The notes: a model not told the origin generated them from the letters alone. A stretch of 64,000 nt of DNA from Gemmatales bacterium (GCA_026004675.1 BPJP01000003.1:124001-188000), one strand, 5' to 3'; shown: positions 17,657 through 26,063, counted from the first letter of the stretch. Numbers and translations are program-made.

Positions 17657-18853
17657 GTGGACTCGTCCGGGCCGCTGGCGGGAATCCGGGTACTCGACGC
17701 GTCGCGAGTGCTGGCCGGTCCGTTTTGCGGTCAACTCCTCGGCGATCTCGGGTGCGAGGTGGTGAAAGTTGAACGGCCGGGGCAAGGAGACGAAACCCGC
17801 GACTGGGGGCCGCCGTTCCATGGTTCGCTGAGCGCGTATTTCCTGTCGTGCAATCGGAACAAGAAGAGCATCACGCTGGATTTGGCGCAGGTGACCGGTC
17901 GGCAGGTGTTTTACGAATTGGTCAAGAAAAGCGACGTGCTGCTGGAAAATTTTCGGCCAGCCAGTGCCGCCAAACTCGGTTTGTCTCCCGAACATCTTCA
18001 CTCCTCGAATCCGCACCTAATACTCTGCTCGATTTCGGGTTTTGGTCGCACTGGACCCATGAAAGACTTGCCAGGTTATGATTTCGCGATCCAGGCATTG
18101 AGTGGTTTGATGAGCATCACGGGTCCGGTGGAAGGTCCGCCATGCAAGGTTGGTGTGGCCGTGACCGACGTACTGACTGGCTTGTACGCCGCCGTGGCGA
18201 TTTTGGCCTGCTTGCACGAACGGCGAAAGACGAAGCACGGCTACCACATCGATCTGGCGTTGTTGGATTGTGCGCTCGCAGCGCAGGTCAATATGGCCCA
18301 GGCATATTTGACAAGCGGCCTGGTCCCGCAAAGGCAAGGAAATGCCCATTTGCAGATTGTCCCCTATCAGTTATTCGCGACTGCAGACTCATGGCTGGTA
18401 TTGGCTGTAGGCAACGATGGACAATGGCAGAGTTTTTGCCGTGCTTGTGGCCGACAAGACCTTGCCAGCGACCAGCGTTTCAAAACCAACTCCCTGCGCG
18501 TGCAAAATCGGCAAGAACTGGTGCCGCAACTCGAACAGGAAATGCGCCGCCGAACGACCGCAGAGTGGCAGAAGTTGCTGCAGCCAGCAGGCGTACCCAT
18601 CGCGCCGGTATGGAACTATGCCGATCTGTTCGCCCAGACGCACATCGCTGAGCGCGGCATGCGCCTGACAGTTCGCGATTCCCAGGGGAACAAAGTCGAT
18701 CTCGTTGGCTCGCCTTTCCATATACATGGAACCTCTCTTCCGCAACCGGTCTGTCCGCCGGAATTGGGCAGCCAGACGGATGAAATCCTTAAGAGTTGGC
18801 TGGCATACGATGGCAGGCGGATCGATGAACTTCGCCGGCAGGGAATCGTGTGA
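17657..18853 (+). CDS. Class III CoA-transferase (CaiB/Frc family)
   Basis: A 398-residue cytoplasmic enzyme that moves CoA between carboxylic acids. GTG 17657 follows GGGGGAG. Marks are GIRVLDASRVLAGPFCGQLL and VVKVERPGQGDETRDWGPP near the N-terminus, SCNRNKKSITLDL, SISGFGRTGPM, and PGYDFAIQALSGLMS, whose Asp is the family's catalytic residue. The acyl substrate is unknown. The TGA stop overlaps the ATG of the next gene by one base (TGATG), so the two are translationally coupled. The partner belongs to the dephospho-CoA triphosphoribosyl transferase family, which makes a joint CoA-related pathway plausible (inference). Confidence 0.88.
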   Translation: MDSSGPLAGIRVLDASRVLAGPFCGQLLGDLGCEVVKVERPGQGDETRDWGPPFHGSLSAYFLSCNRNKKSITLDLAQVTGRQVFYELVKKSDVLLENFRPASAAKLGLSPEHLHSSNPHLILCSISGFGRTGPMKDLPGYDFAIQALSGLMSITGPVEGPPCKVGVAVTDVLTGLYAAVAILACLHERRKTKHGYHIDLALLDCALAAQVNMAQAYLTSGLVPQRQGNAHLQIVPYQLFATADSWLVLAVGNDGQWQSFCRACGRQDLASDQRFKTNSLRVQNRQELVPQLEQEMRRRTTAEWQKLLQPAGVPIAPVWNYADLFAQTHIAERGMRLTVRDSQGNKVDLVGSPFHIHGTSLPQPVCPPELGSQTDEILKSWLAYDGRRIDELRRQGIV

Positions 18854-19743
18854 TGCAATCACCATTGCCGATCGATTTGTGGGTCCAGACAGCTTGCGTC
18901 CTGGAAGCAACTGCTCGCAAGCCAGGTAACGTGCATCGCTATCGTGATTTCGACGATCTGACCTACGTGGACTTTCTCCTGAGCGCCGCCGCCATCAGCC
19001 CCGTGCTGCAGCAAGCCCCGAAACAGCCGATCGGTCTTACGATCTATCAAGCGATCGTTGCTACGCACCGGGTGTGCCGAACGAACACGAATCTCGGCAT
19101 CGTCCTTCTACTCACCCCGCTGGCAGCTGCTTCTGCCGTCGGTTCGATTCGACAAGCCATTCATTTGGTCCTGAACAGCACGACAAAAGAGGATGCCCGC
19201 AACGTCTATGCAGCGATCCGGTTGGCCAACCCGGGTGGCTTGGGCACATGCAACGAAGAGGATGTACATAGTGAACCAACAAAGACACTGCTGGACGTCA
19301 TGAAATTGGCGGCGGATCGCGACATGATCGCTCGTCAATACGCGAACGGATTCCAAGACCTTTTCGACAAAGGCGTATCGTATCTGCGAGAGGCCTTTTC
19401 GCGGAAATTCTCAGTTGAAAACGCTATCGTCTTTTGTCACTTGAATTGGCTTTCTGATTTTCCGGATAGTTTGATCGCCCGAAAACGGGGAATAGCTGAA
19501 GCCCGGCTGGCCAGTGAAAAGGCCAGGGAAATCCTCGACGCCGGCTGGCCGGAATCCGCCAAGGCGCGATCCTTGGCCGAAAGTTTCGACCGCTGGCTCA
19601 GCCAACCAGGCCAGCAACGCAATCCAGGCACGACCGCTGACCTGGTGGCTGCAACCCTCTTCGTTTGCCTTTGCGAAGGCTTGCTCCGGTTTCCGTTAGC
19701 CTGGGATCGGGAACGGCGGGCCAACACAATTGGCTCAGGATGA
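18853..19743 (+). CDS. Triphosphoribosyl-dephospho-CoA synthase-like protein (CitG/MdcB family)
   Basis: A 296-residue protein. The family signature is strong: VLEATARKPGNVHRYRDFDD at the N-terminus, TNTNLGIVLLLTPLAAA, and PGTTADLVAATLFVCL near the end. CitG and MdcB join ATP and dephospho-CoA to make the prosthetic group of citrate lyase or malonate decarboxylase. Neither of those enzymes is here. Related proteins sit in the tetrahydromethanopterin C1 gene clusters of methylotrophs and planctomycetes, where their role is unclear, so that is an alternative. The start ATG 18853 overlaps the upstream stop. The end overlaps the ubiX end by 9 bases. Confidence 0.85.
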   Translation: MQSPLPIDLWVQTACVLEATARKPGNVHRYRDFDDLTYVDFLLSAAAISPVLQQAPKQPIGLTIYQAIVATHRVCRTNTNLGIVLLLTPLAAASAVGSIRQAIHLVLNSTTKEDARNVYAAIRLANPGGLGTCNEEDVHSEPTKTLLDVMKLAADRDMIARQYANGFQDLFDKGVSYLREAFSRKFSVENAIVFCHLNWLSDFPDSLIARKRGIAEARLASEKAREILDAGWPESAKARSLAESFDRWLSQPGQQRNPGTTADLVAATLFVCLCEGLLRFPLAWDRERRANTIGSG

Positions 19744-20352
19744 GTCTGTCCCCCAACGCCTGGAAAGACGATGCGATACGCCGAGTTGATCGCAGATGCG
19801 AGCAACAATGAAATCGACTGCGTCGTCGAGCGAACGCGGCTTCGTGTAAAACGCGGGCATGGCGGGCAACACGACCGCACCGGCTTCTGCGCAAGTCGTC
19901 AAGTTGCGAAGTTGAACGAGATTCAAAGGCGTCTCACGCGGAACAAGGACCAGGCGACGTTTTTCTTTCAGATGAACATCAGCGGCGCGGTGGATCAAAT
20001 TTTGCGACAGCCCGTGTGCCACGCCGGCGATCGTTCCCATGCTGCACGGGCAAATGACCATTCCTGCGGTCAAGAACGAGCCGCTGGCGATACCGGAGCG
20101 AAAATCCTGGTAGTGGTGGTAATGAAACCGTTGTTCCTCCTCTTCGCTGGTCTGTCGGCACAAAAGGTCCGGCAGACGAAATCGTTGGATATTGACCGTT
20201 CGGTCCAATTCCATCTCGATGACATCGGCGGCCGATGGACTGAGACTGAAATGGACATTTCGGCCTGCACTCAAAAGTGTTTCCAAGAGGCGGACGCCGA
20301 GCACGGCTCCGCTCGCCCCGGTCATGGCCAATACCAGGTCGTTTTCAGCCAT
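19735..20352 (-). CDS. ubiX: Flavin prenyltransferase UbiX
   Basis: A ~205-residue flavoprotein that prenylates FMN to make the cofactor of UbiD-type decarboxylases. Visible motifs: LAMTGASGAVLGVRLLETL (flavin phosphate loop), VICPCSMGTIAGVAHGLSQN, HRAADVHLKEKRRLVLVPRE, TPLNLVQLRNL and LPAMPAFYTKP. ATG 20352 is chosen by alignment of MAENDLVLAMTGASG; an ATG nine bases earlier is possible, and neither has a clear ribosome site. No ubiD is in the window. It lies downstream of the degenerate M24 gene on the same strand and converges on the CitG-like gene. Confidence 0.92.
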   Translation of the reverse strand: MAENDLVLAMTGASGAVLGVRLLETLLSAGRNVHFSLSPSAADVIEMELDRTVNIQRFRLPDLLCRQTSEEEEQRFHYHHYQDFRSGIASGSFLTAGMVICPCSMGTIAGVAHGLSQNLIHRAADVHLKEKRRLVLVPRETPLNLVQLRNLTTCAEAGAVVLPAMPAFYTKPRSLDDAVDFIVARICDQLGVSHRLSRRWGTDSS

Positions 20353-20437
20353 GCTGTGCATTGTATGAAATTATGAAATGCATCTTTTCCAAAAAATCCT
20401 CCGACCGATTCGACAGAGCAGGGACGGTTAGCTCTCT

Positions 20438-21631
20438 TCACCGTACCAGCAAGTAAGGGACGTGATATTCCTCAGCCTCGATGCGAATTCGTTTGAAAGG
20501 CCATGAGTCCATCACCGTGACCACTTCGGCCCGGTCGTTGCCAAGAAGCAAGGTGTCGCAAACGAAAGCCCTGCCGGCTGAGGCTTGCCAGATGATTGGC
20601 CAATTCGCTTGCAACAGATGGGAACCGTTTGGTCGAAATGTCATTTCAACCGGGCGTCGGCCGGTGACATATCCAGGCGGAACGTTTCGCCAAACGTGTT
20701 CAAAAGGGGTATCGCGCAGCGCTTGCTTGCCTTTTTCGAGAACTTCACGAGGAGCGGCATTGGGACGTGTGGCGAATCGGTAATGCCCGGCCATGGTACA
20801 GGCCGCGTCGTATTCGGCGCGCCAAAGTTGTTCGGGAGCGCCGAAACAAAACGATCGGCTGCACGCGGCATGCAAGCCGTATTTTTGGCCGCAGGCCCAA
20901 AGCACGGCATGTCGCTGAACGGTTTCGGACGTACAGCCACCAAAGGGATAGGCTTCGGCTCGACCGTCGCCGAGAACGCTGATGGCCTTTGGCTCGATGT
21001 TTCGTTGATAAAGTCGGTCGGCGATTTGCCCGGCGATCTCGGATTCGCTCCGGTTCGGTTGGATATTGCGGCACGTCGCCTCCAAAGCCGAGGCCAGTTC
21101 CTTGCCAAGGGACTGCAAGCATGCACGTTCGTAATCCCCCAGGCGGCGACGGTGGCAACTCAAGACGTGGCCCAGCGGCTTGCAATCTTCAAATGGAAGA
21201 TCGCTGGCCATGACTCTTCCCTGACAAATGTCACGCAGAAGATAGCCTCGCCCCATCTGCCAGGGCCACTCTTTCAATTGGAAACCCAGTCCGTTGACCT
21301 CGCGGTCGAAAACCCAAGACGTGGCGGCGTTGGAGCATATCAACCAGCGCTGGTCGGCGGTGACGAAGAGTGCCGGCGCTTGCTCCGGATCGAACGAGGC
21401 CATGACCGTGCCGCCTCCCGTCAGCCAGGCAATATTGGCCGGGTCCAAGAGCAAGACTCCCTCGCAGCCCTGTTCTTGCAGCAAGTCGGCGATCTGCATG
21501 TGCTTGCGATCGACGTGCGCTCGCCTCAGCTCGGCGTCATCGGCTGCAATGTATTGCTCTTCCGATAAAGCTCGAAAAATCGTCACGGCTCGGTTGTGAA
21601 AAAACTTGTTCGCGTCTCCTTCTAACGCCAT
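20438..21631 (-). CDS. Xaa-Pro aminopeptidase-like (M24) protein, probably inactive
   Basis: A 397-residue protein. The N-terminal half resembles the creatinase/prolidase N-domain (IADLLQEQGCEGVLLLDPAN, IAWLTGGGTVM). The C-terminal half follows the M24 pitta-bread order but lacks the five metal ligands: where D-x-G...D is expected it reads HAVLWACGQKYGLHAACSRS, and no HExP or EPG motif is visible. So it is probably a non-catalytic homologue or binds a different ligand. ATG 21631 lacks a clear ribosome site; an AAGGAG lies just inside the gene with no start behind it. Between UbiX and a divergent cyclophilin-like gene. Confidence 0.7.
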   Translation of the reverse strand: MALEGDANKFFHNRAVTIFRALSEEQYIAADDAELRRAHVDRKHMQIADLLQEQGCEGVLLLDPANIAWLTGGGTVMASFDPEQAPALFVTADQRWLICSNAATSWVFDREVNGLGFQLKEWPWQMGRGYLLRDICQGRVMASDLPFEDCKPLGHVLSCHRRRLGDYERACLQSLGKELASALEATCRNIQPNRSESEIAGQIADRLYQRNIEPKAISVLGDGRAEAYPFGGCTSETVQRHAVLWACGQKYGLHAACSRSFCFGAPEQLWRAEYDAACTMAGHYRFATRPNAAPREVLEKGKQALRDTPFEHVWRNVPPGYVTGRRPVEMTFRPNGSHLLQANWPIIWQASAGRAFVCDTLLLGNDRAEVVTVMDSWPFKRIRIEAEEYHVPYLLVR

Positions 21632-21770
21632 TTTAGTTTACAAATCCGTGGCATTGTCTGCCTCGCCAGCTGCTTGCCGGCCTCGGAAATGAAATTTATG
21701 TTATCCGAGTCCAGTTTGGTCGAGCGCTTCCACCGATAGAACCAGATTTTCGTCCTGGAGAAAGATTCTG

Positions 21771-22148
21771 ATGGGACAAAAAATTCGTATTACCTGTGGC
21801 GAAGTATCCTTGACTGCCGAGCTGAATGACTCACCCACGGCCAAAGCCATTGCCGATGCTTTGCCCATTCGCAAACCTGGCAACCGCTGGGGCGAGGAGA
21901 TTTATTTCAGCATTCCAGTCAAGATGGACGAAGCCGAAGATGCCCGCGCGGACATGGAAGTGGGCGAACTGGGCTACTGGCCGCCCGGAAATGCCTTTTG
22001 CATTTTCTTCGGCAAAACGCCGGTCTCCAACGGGAACAAGCCACGGGCTGCCAGCCCGGTCAATCCCATTGGCCAGGTCGAAGGCGACGCGACACTGTTC
22101 AGCCAATGCCCGAACGGCGCGGAAGTGGTTTTGGAAAAGTGCAATTAG
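21771..22148 (+). CDS. Cyclophilin-like fold protein (DUF369 type)
   Basis: A 125-residue protein. The start ATG 21771 has GGAGAAAG upstream. The order KIRITCGEVSLTAELNDSPT, AKAIADALPI, WGEEIYFSIPV, GELGYWPPGNAFCIFFGKTP and NPIGQVEGD is that of the cyclophilin-like DUF369/TM1367 family, known by structure but not by reaction. It ends one base before the end of the convergent Tsr3-like gene. No export signal. The biochemical role is unknown. Confidence 0.82.
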   Translation: MGQKIRITCGEVSLTAELNDSPTAKAIADALPIRKPGNRWGEEIYFSIPVKMDEAEDARADMEVGELGYWPPGNAFCIFFGKTPVSNGNKPRAASPVNPIGQVEGDATLFSQCPNGAEVVLEKCN

Positions 22149-22149
22149 C

Positions 22150-22599
22150 CTAAAAGCCGTTCAATCGCAGAAATTCAGCGGCCCAGCGATAATGATCGAG
22201 CAAACCCGCCGTCGGACGACCGAGGATGCGATAGGCCACGTACAAGGCTTCGACGGTAGCCAATCCTTCCGCCGGGTCCGTGCCGAGTTTGGAGGCACGC
22301 GGATAGGCTGTGCGATAGCCGCGTAACGTCCGTTTGGGAATGTGTTCGAATGCACGCATCATTTTCCTAGCCCGGTTCCAACTGCCGTCGAGCAGCAACA
22401 GACCGAAGCGGGCGTCGTCCGGCTGAAGCTCTGGCCCTTCGGCCGCCAGCTGGATATAGCCGGAAAGCTCCAAAGGTCTGGTCAAAGGATAGTTGACAAT
22501 GATCAGGTCTTCATGGCCTTTTAATGGCAAGATCGTGCATTTTCGCGGGTTTTCCCGCGGATCGCGAATAATCACTGTTGGCGGCACCGATGAAGCCAT
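22150..22599 (-). CDS. Tsr3-like rRNA aminocarboxypropyltransferase homologue
   Basis: A 149-residue protein. The pattern VIIRDPRENPRKCTILPL, LLLLDGSWNRARKMM, and later EGLATVEALYVAYRILGRP matches Tsr3/DUF367, which in archaea and eukaryotes transfers an aminocarboxypropyl group from SAM to a small-subunit rRNA base. The DGSW box corresponds to the DxSW/DTW motif of the SPOUT-like fold. Bacterial members are uncommon and uncharacterised to my knowledge. Bacterial tRNA enzymes of the DTW family (TapT) are an alternative, but the N-terminal part fits Tsr3 better. It is divergent from the SelW-type gene. Confidence 0.72.
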   Translation of the reverse strand: MASSVPPTVIIRDPRENPRKCTILPLKGHEDLIIVNYPLTRPLELSGYIQLAAEGPELQPDDARFGLLLLDGSWNRARKMMRAFEHIPKRTLRGYRTAYPRASKLGTDPAEGLATVEALYVAYRILGRPTAGLLDHYRWAAEFLRLNGF

Positions 22600-22690
22600 T
22601 GGCGGGTGGTTTGCTTTCCCTTTGAACTACGATAGGATGATGGTAAAGGTTCTCGTTATCCATTTCACACGAAGCGACGAGGTTGGCAAC

Positions 22691-22939
22691 ATGAATCTGG
22701 AAATCAAATATTGTTCGGTGTGAAACTATGAACCTCAAGCTGTCAGTTTGACAGCTAAGCTGCTTACGACTTACAAACAGCAGATCAAACAGCTGATTCT
22801 GATCCCGGCAGGGGGAGGCTGTTTCGAGGTTTCCGCCAACGGCGAGCTGATTTACTCCAAGCTGAAAACTGGCGAATTTCCGAATGAAAAGTCCATTGTC
22901 GACGAAGTCGGCAAACGCTTGAAGTCGGTGGCGGTGTAA
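22691..22939 (+). CDS. SelW/Rdx-type selenoprotein (in-frame UGA = Sec)
   Basis: An 82-residue protein that ordinary gene callers split at UGA 22721-22723. ATG 22691 has GAGG about 9 bases upstream. The N-terminus reads MNLEIKYCSV, Sec, NYEPQAVSLTAKLL, giving the C-x-x-U redox motif (Cys8, Sec11) of the SelW/SelT/SelH Rdx family. The rest continues the family pattern: LILIPAGGGCFEVSANGELI, YSKLKTGEFPNE, KSIVDEVGKRL. This family has a thioredoxin-like fold and a thiol-redox role. A perfect 8-pair hairpin begins 15 bases after the UGA. Many neighbouring genes use UGA as stop, so recoding must be local. The rest of the Sec machinery lies outside the window. Confidence 0.92.
22738..22756 (+). promoter_or_regulatory. 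Bacterial SECIS hairpin (SelW-type gene)
   Basis: AGCUGUCA (22738-22745) pairs perfectly with UGACAGCU (22749-22756) around the triloop GUU (22746-22748). The loop lies 23-25 bases after UGA and begins with G, as the bacterial SECIS pattern asks. The hairpin should recruit SelB with Sec-tRNA. Confidence 0.82.
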
Positions 22940-23039
22940 TCGTTTACCTTGGAGATTGCACATTCCATTGCCTGCTCCCGGAGGGGTCGGCGCGCTGGGT
23001 TTGGCAGAGATCGCCCCCCCGGGAACTGGAGTTTTTGTC

Positions 23040-24575
23040 GTGGCCGAACCGCTCCGTTGCCTCCCGCCAGAGACCCTCATTACTGGTTGGGATTTCAGTA
23101 CTGGCGCTGTCAAGTGCCTGGCCTTCGATCTCGAAGGCAACACCGTAGCCGATCTGCGCTTGCCGACCGATCTTTGGACGGAGGGCGGCGTCTCGGAATT
23201 GAACTTGATGCAATTGGAAGGGCAGGTACGAGCGAGCGTGCGGGCCATTGCCGACCGGCTTCGCGACGCTGGGCGTTTGCAGCACTGGATCGCCGGCGGC
23301 ATCTCCGCCACGCATCACACTTCCGGCAGGATCGACAAGAATCGCGTCCAAGTTCGCCGAGCCATTTGTTGGAACGATCATTCCCTCGCCAAGTATCATG
23401 CCATCGGCCTCGATCGGCTCGGCGGACAGGAAAAAGTCAAGGAACTCATCGGCGGACCTTGGGCCATTCGCTATTCGCTCAGCCATCTCGTCAAGGACGA
23501 AGAGACGCTCCCCTTGGTTGACTGGCGACGCACGGCACGCATTCTGTCGCACGGTTCGCTCTCGGCAGGCTATTTGACCGGCAATTTCGATGTTAGCAGC
23601 ATTTCGTCGGCTGCCTCGACCGGCATCATGGATTTGCGCACTGGACAATGGTGCCGGGATATGCTCGACTGCCTGGCCGACGAGACCTTGCGCGAATTAG
23701 CCTGGCAACAACTCCCTAAAATTATCGACCACTACGAACCAGTAGGCAGGCTTTCAGAATCGCTGGCACTGGAAGCAGGAATCGATTTGCAGCATAGGCC
23801 GTTGATCTTTCCCACTTCGGATGACCAGCAGGCGGGTCTGGTCGGCGGCGGCGCGGTCGATGCGGGCCAGATGGCAGTGATCCTCGGCAACTCCGCTGTA
23901 GTCAACTCGTCCTCCAAGGATCTCCCCGCCTCGGGAACCCTCGACGCCATGCGGCTCAATTGGGGACCGTACCTTTTGATGCGCTGCTACAATAACGGTG
24001 CCCAGTTTCTCGACCGCGTTGTTGGGCCGAACCCAGATTGGCAGGCGTTGGAGTCGGCGGCTCGAGCTTGCGAAGCGGGGTGCGACGGAACAGCCGTGCT
24101 TCCCTTCCTCGCTCCCGAACCTTCTTTGGGCGTGATGGAGCCGAAACATGTCTGGTTCCCTGTCCAGCCCGAGGACATCGGCGTCCGTTTCCGCGCTTCA
24201 CTCGAGGCGCTTGCCTATTTGATCGCCCGTGCCGTGAGAGAACATGAAGCTGCCGGTCAGAAGATCGACCGCATTACTGTTTCCGGCGGCATTGCCCGAA
24301 GCCAGTTGATGTGTGAGATTCTCGCCTCGGTTCTCAACCGCACGCTTCATCGCTTGCAATCCGATGAAGGGCCTGCCCTGGGAGCCGCCGTCACTGCTCT
24401 CGCCGCAGCCGAGTCTTACATTCGCCGACAACAAAAAATCGACACCCCTTTCACGGTGGCCGACGCCGTCGATGTGCTCGTCAAGTTCCGCGAGCCGGTC
24501 GAACCGGTCGCCGATTGGGTCGGTACCTACCGCAAAGGCTTTGCCGAGTTCGAAAGCCGATTACAAGAACATTAA
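23040..24575 (+). CDS. FGGY-family carbohydrate kinase
   Basis: An ~511-residue sugar kinase of the xylulokinase/gluconokinase class. I choose GTG 23040 with TGGAG 8 bases before it, which puts GWDFSTGAVKCLAFDLEGN (phosphate-1 loop) at the right place; the frame is open back to 22956, but that tail has no family match. Other marks are AICWNDHS (substrate loop), SSISSAASTGIMDLRTGQW, PTSDDQQAGLVGGGAV and the C-terminal ITVSGGIARSQLMCEILA, then GPALGAAVTA. The sugar cannot be told. The next gene, a beta-helix protein 31 bases downstream, may be co-transcribed. Confidence 0.88.
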   Translation: MAEPLRCLPPETLITGWDFSTGAVKCLAFDLEGNTVADLRLPTDLWTEGGVSELNLMQLEGQVRASVRAIADRLRDAGRLQHWIAGGISATHHTSGRIDKNRVQVRRAICWNDHSLAKYHAIGLDRLGGQEKVKELIGGPWAIRYSLSHLVKDEETLPLVDWRRTARILSHGSLSAGYLTGNFDVSSISSAASTGIMDLRTGQWCRDMLDCLADETLRELAWQQLPKIIDHYEPVGRLSESLALEAGIDLQHRPLIFPTSDDQQAGLVGGGAVDAGQMAVILGNSAVVNSSSKDLPASGTLDAMRLNWGPYLLMRCYNNGAQFLDRVVGPNPDWQALESAARACEAGCDGTAVLPFLAPEPSLGVMEPKHVWFPVQPEDIGVRFRASLEALAYLIARAVREHEAAGQKIDRITVSGGIARSQLMCEILASVLNRTLHRLQSDEGPALGAAVTALAAAESYIRRQQKIDTPFTVADAVDVLVKFREPVEPVADWVGTYRKGFAEFESRLQEH

Positions 24576-24606
24576 TATATTTATTCCCGATCAACGAGAG
24601 ACTGCC

Positions 24607-25962
24607 ATGAGCGACGTTCGCAAATTCGGCGCCAAAGGAGACGGCGAGACGGATGATACCAACGCTATCCTCCATACCGTCAAAAACGGCGACGGCTATT
24701 TGCATTTCCCCCGGGGCGTCTACCTCATCAGCAAAACGATTGACATTTCCCTCGATCGCGTCGGTCCCGTCAGTATCGACGGCAACGGTGGCACTGCCAA
24801 AATCGTCATGGCCGGGAAAGGGCCGGCTTTTCGGCTTGTCGGTACGCATACCGGCACCGGCGATCCGAACAGCGTCAAACCCAATGTCTTCCAATCGCAA
24901 AGGTTTCCTACCATCAGCAACATCGAAATCGAAGGCAGACATCCTCATGCCGACGGAATCGAATCGTTTCAAACCATGCAGGCCGTTTTCGAAAGGGTGT
25001 TGATCCATCACGTGCGACACGGCATCCGACTCTACCGCCGAAATCGCAACGTCATCATCAGCCAATGCCACATCTACTTCAATACCGGGGCCGGTATCTT
25101 CATGGATCGGCTCAACCTCCACCAAATCAACATCGTCGGCAATCACATCAGCTACAACCGTCTCGGCGGCATCCGCATCGAAGCCTCGGAAATCCGCAAC
25201 CTGCAAATCACTGGCAACGATATCGAGTACAATAACCACCGCGCTCACAAGACCGAACCCGAGCCGACTGCGGAAATCTATATCGATACCACCGGCGAAG
25301 GCTCGAGCGTAGAGGAAATCACGGTCGCCTCGAACACGATCCAGGCGACCCCCTCGTCTGGAGGCGCCAACATCCGCATCAAGGAAAAAGCTGGCAATGG
25401 CAGGCCACCAGGGCTGTGGAGCATTAGCGGTAACATCATCGGCAATCAAGAGAACAACGTCCACCTCACCGGCTGCCACGGCGTCGTCGTATCAGGCAAC
25501 TTCATCTATTCCTGCGATCAGCGCAACGTATTGCTGGAAAACTGCAGTCAGATCAATCTCACCGGCAACAGTTTTCGCCGCCATGGCCCCAATCTTCGCA
25601 CCGGCGTCAGGCTGGTCGATTCCAGCGACTGCGTCATTACCGGCTGTACCGTCCAGGATGAAACCGCAGAAGGGCAAACAACCAAGGCATCGCTTCTGGA
25701 ATTGGTCCGGTGCGAGCGAATCAACGTCTTGGGATGCCAGTTCCTCGATGGCGTGCCATTTGGTATCGACGCCAGCGATTGCAGCTATATCAACGTGACC
25801 GGTTGCACGATCTTGGACACGCGCACCACGAAAAAGACACGCGCCGCCGTCCGGTTTGCCGGCGCCGGCAAGGCCAACCTGCTCTCCTCCAACATCATCG
25901 GCGACGCTGTGCAAATCGCCAAGGAAGCGAACGTCACGATGGCCAACAATGTGACCTTGTGA
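24607..25962 (+). CDS. Right-handed parallel beta-helix protein (pectate lyase-like)
   Basis: A 451-residue protein. The N-terminus, VRKFGAKGDGETDDTNAI, is the classic start of pectate_lyase_3/GH28-type beta-helix proteins and phage-type tailspikes. About a dozen repeated turns follow (NVIISQCHIYFNTGAGIFM, INIVGNHISYNRLGGIRIE, LQITGNDIEYN, INLTGNSFRRHG and others). No signal peptide is visible, so it is cytoplasmic or exported by an unknown route. It is likely a carbohydrate-binding or polysaccharide-cleaving enzyme (family knowledge); catalytic residues were not identified. ATG 24607 is fixed by the family start. Probably in an operon with the FGGY kinase. Confidence 0.85.
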   Translation: MSDVRKFGAKGDGETDDTNAILHTVKNGDGYLHFPRGVYLISKTIDISLDRVGPVSIDGNGGTAKIVMAGKGPAFRLVGTHTGTGDPNSVKPNVFQSQRFPTISNIEIEGRHPHADGIESFQTMQAVFERVLIHHVRHGIRLYRRNRNVIISQCHIYFNTGAGIFMDRLNLHQINIVGNHISYNRLGGIRIEASEIRNLQITGNDIEYNNHRAHKTEPEPTAEIYIDTTGEGSSVEEITVASNTIQATPSSGGANIRIKEKAGNGRPPGLWSISGNIIGNQENNVHLTGCHGVVVSGNFIYSCDQRNVLLENCSQINLTGNSFRRHGPNLRTGVRLVDSSDCVITGCTVQDETAEGQTTKASLLELVRCERINVLGCQFLDGVPFGIDASDCSYINVTGCTILDTRTTKKTRAAVRFAGAGKANLLSSNIIGDAVQIAKEANVTMANNVTL

Positions 25963-26004
25963 TTGGTCTTATTCGCGCATAGAGACCCACTGAGCGAGGC
26001 GCCG

Positions 26005-26041
26005 AAAAAAAAGTGGCGCGCGGGGGACTCTCCGCGCGCCA
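26005..26041 (-). terminator. Rho-independent terminator
   Basis: On the minus strand a perfect 10-pair GC stem (plus-strand arms TGGCGCGCGG at 26014-26023 and CCGCGCGCCA at 26032-26041, 8-base loop) is followed by C and eight T. It lies directly after the stop of the HEAT-domain gene at 26064 and would end that transcript. Confidence 0.85.
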
Positions 26042-26063
26042 GCAAAGCGAATGATCGCAGCAC

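Noticed and set aside
22748-22939. A separate 63-residue gene starting at TTG 22748
   Set aside because: No ribosome site; the TTG lies in the loop of the hairpin, and the SelW family needs the part upstream of the UGA.
24481-25479. 332-codon minus-strand frame over the beta-helix gene
   Set aside because: Asp/Val-rich mirror of the repeat-rich plus-strand protein.
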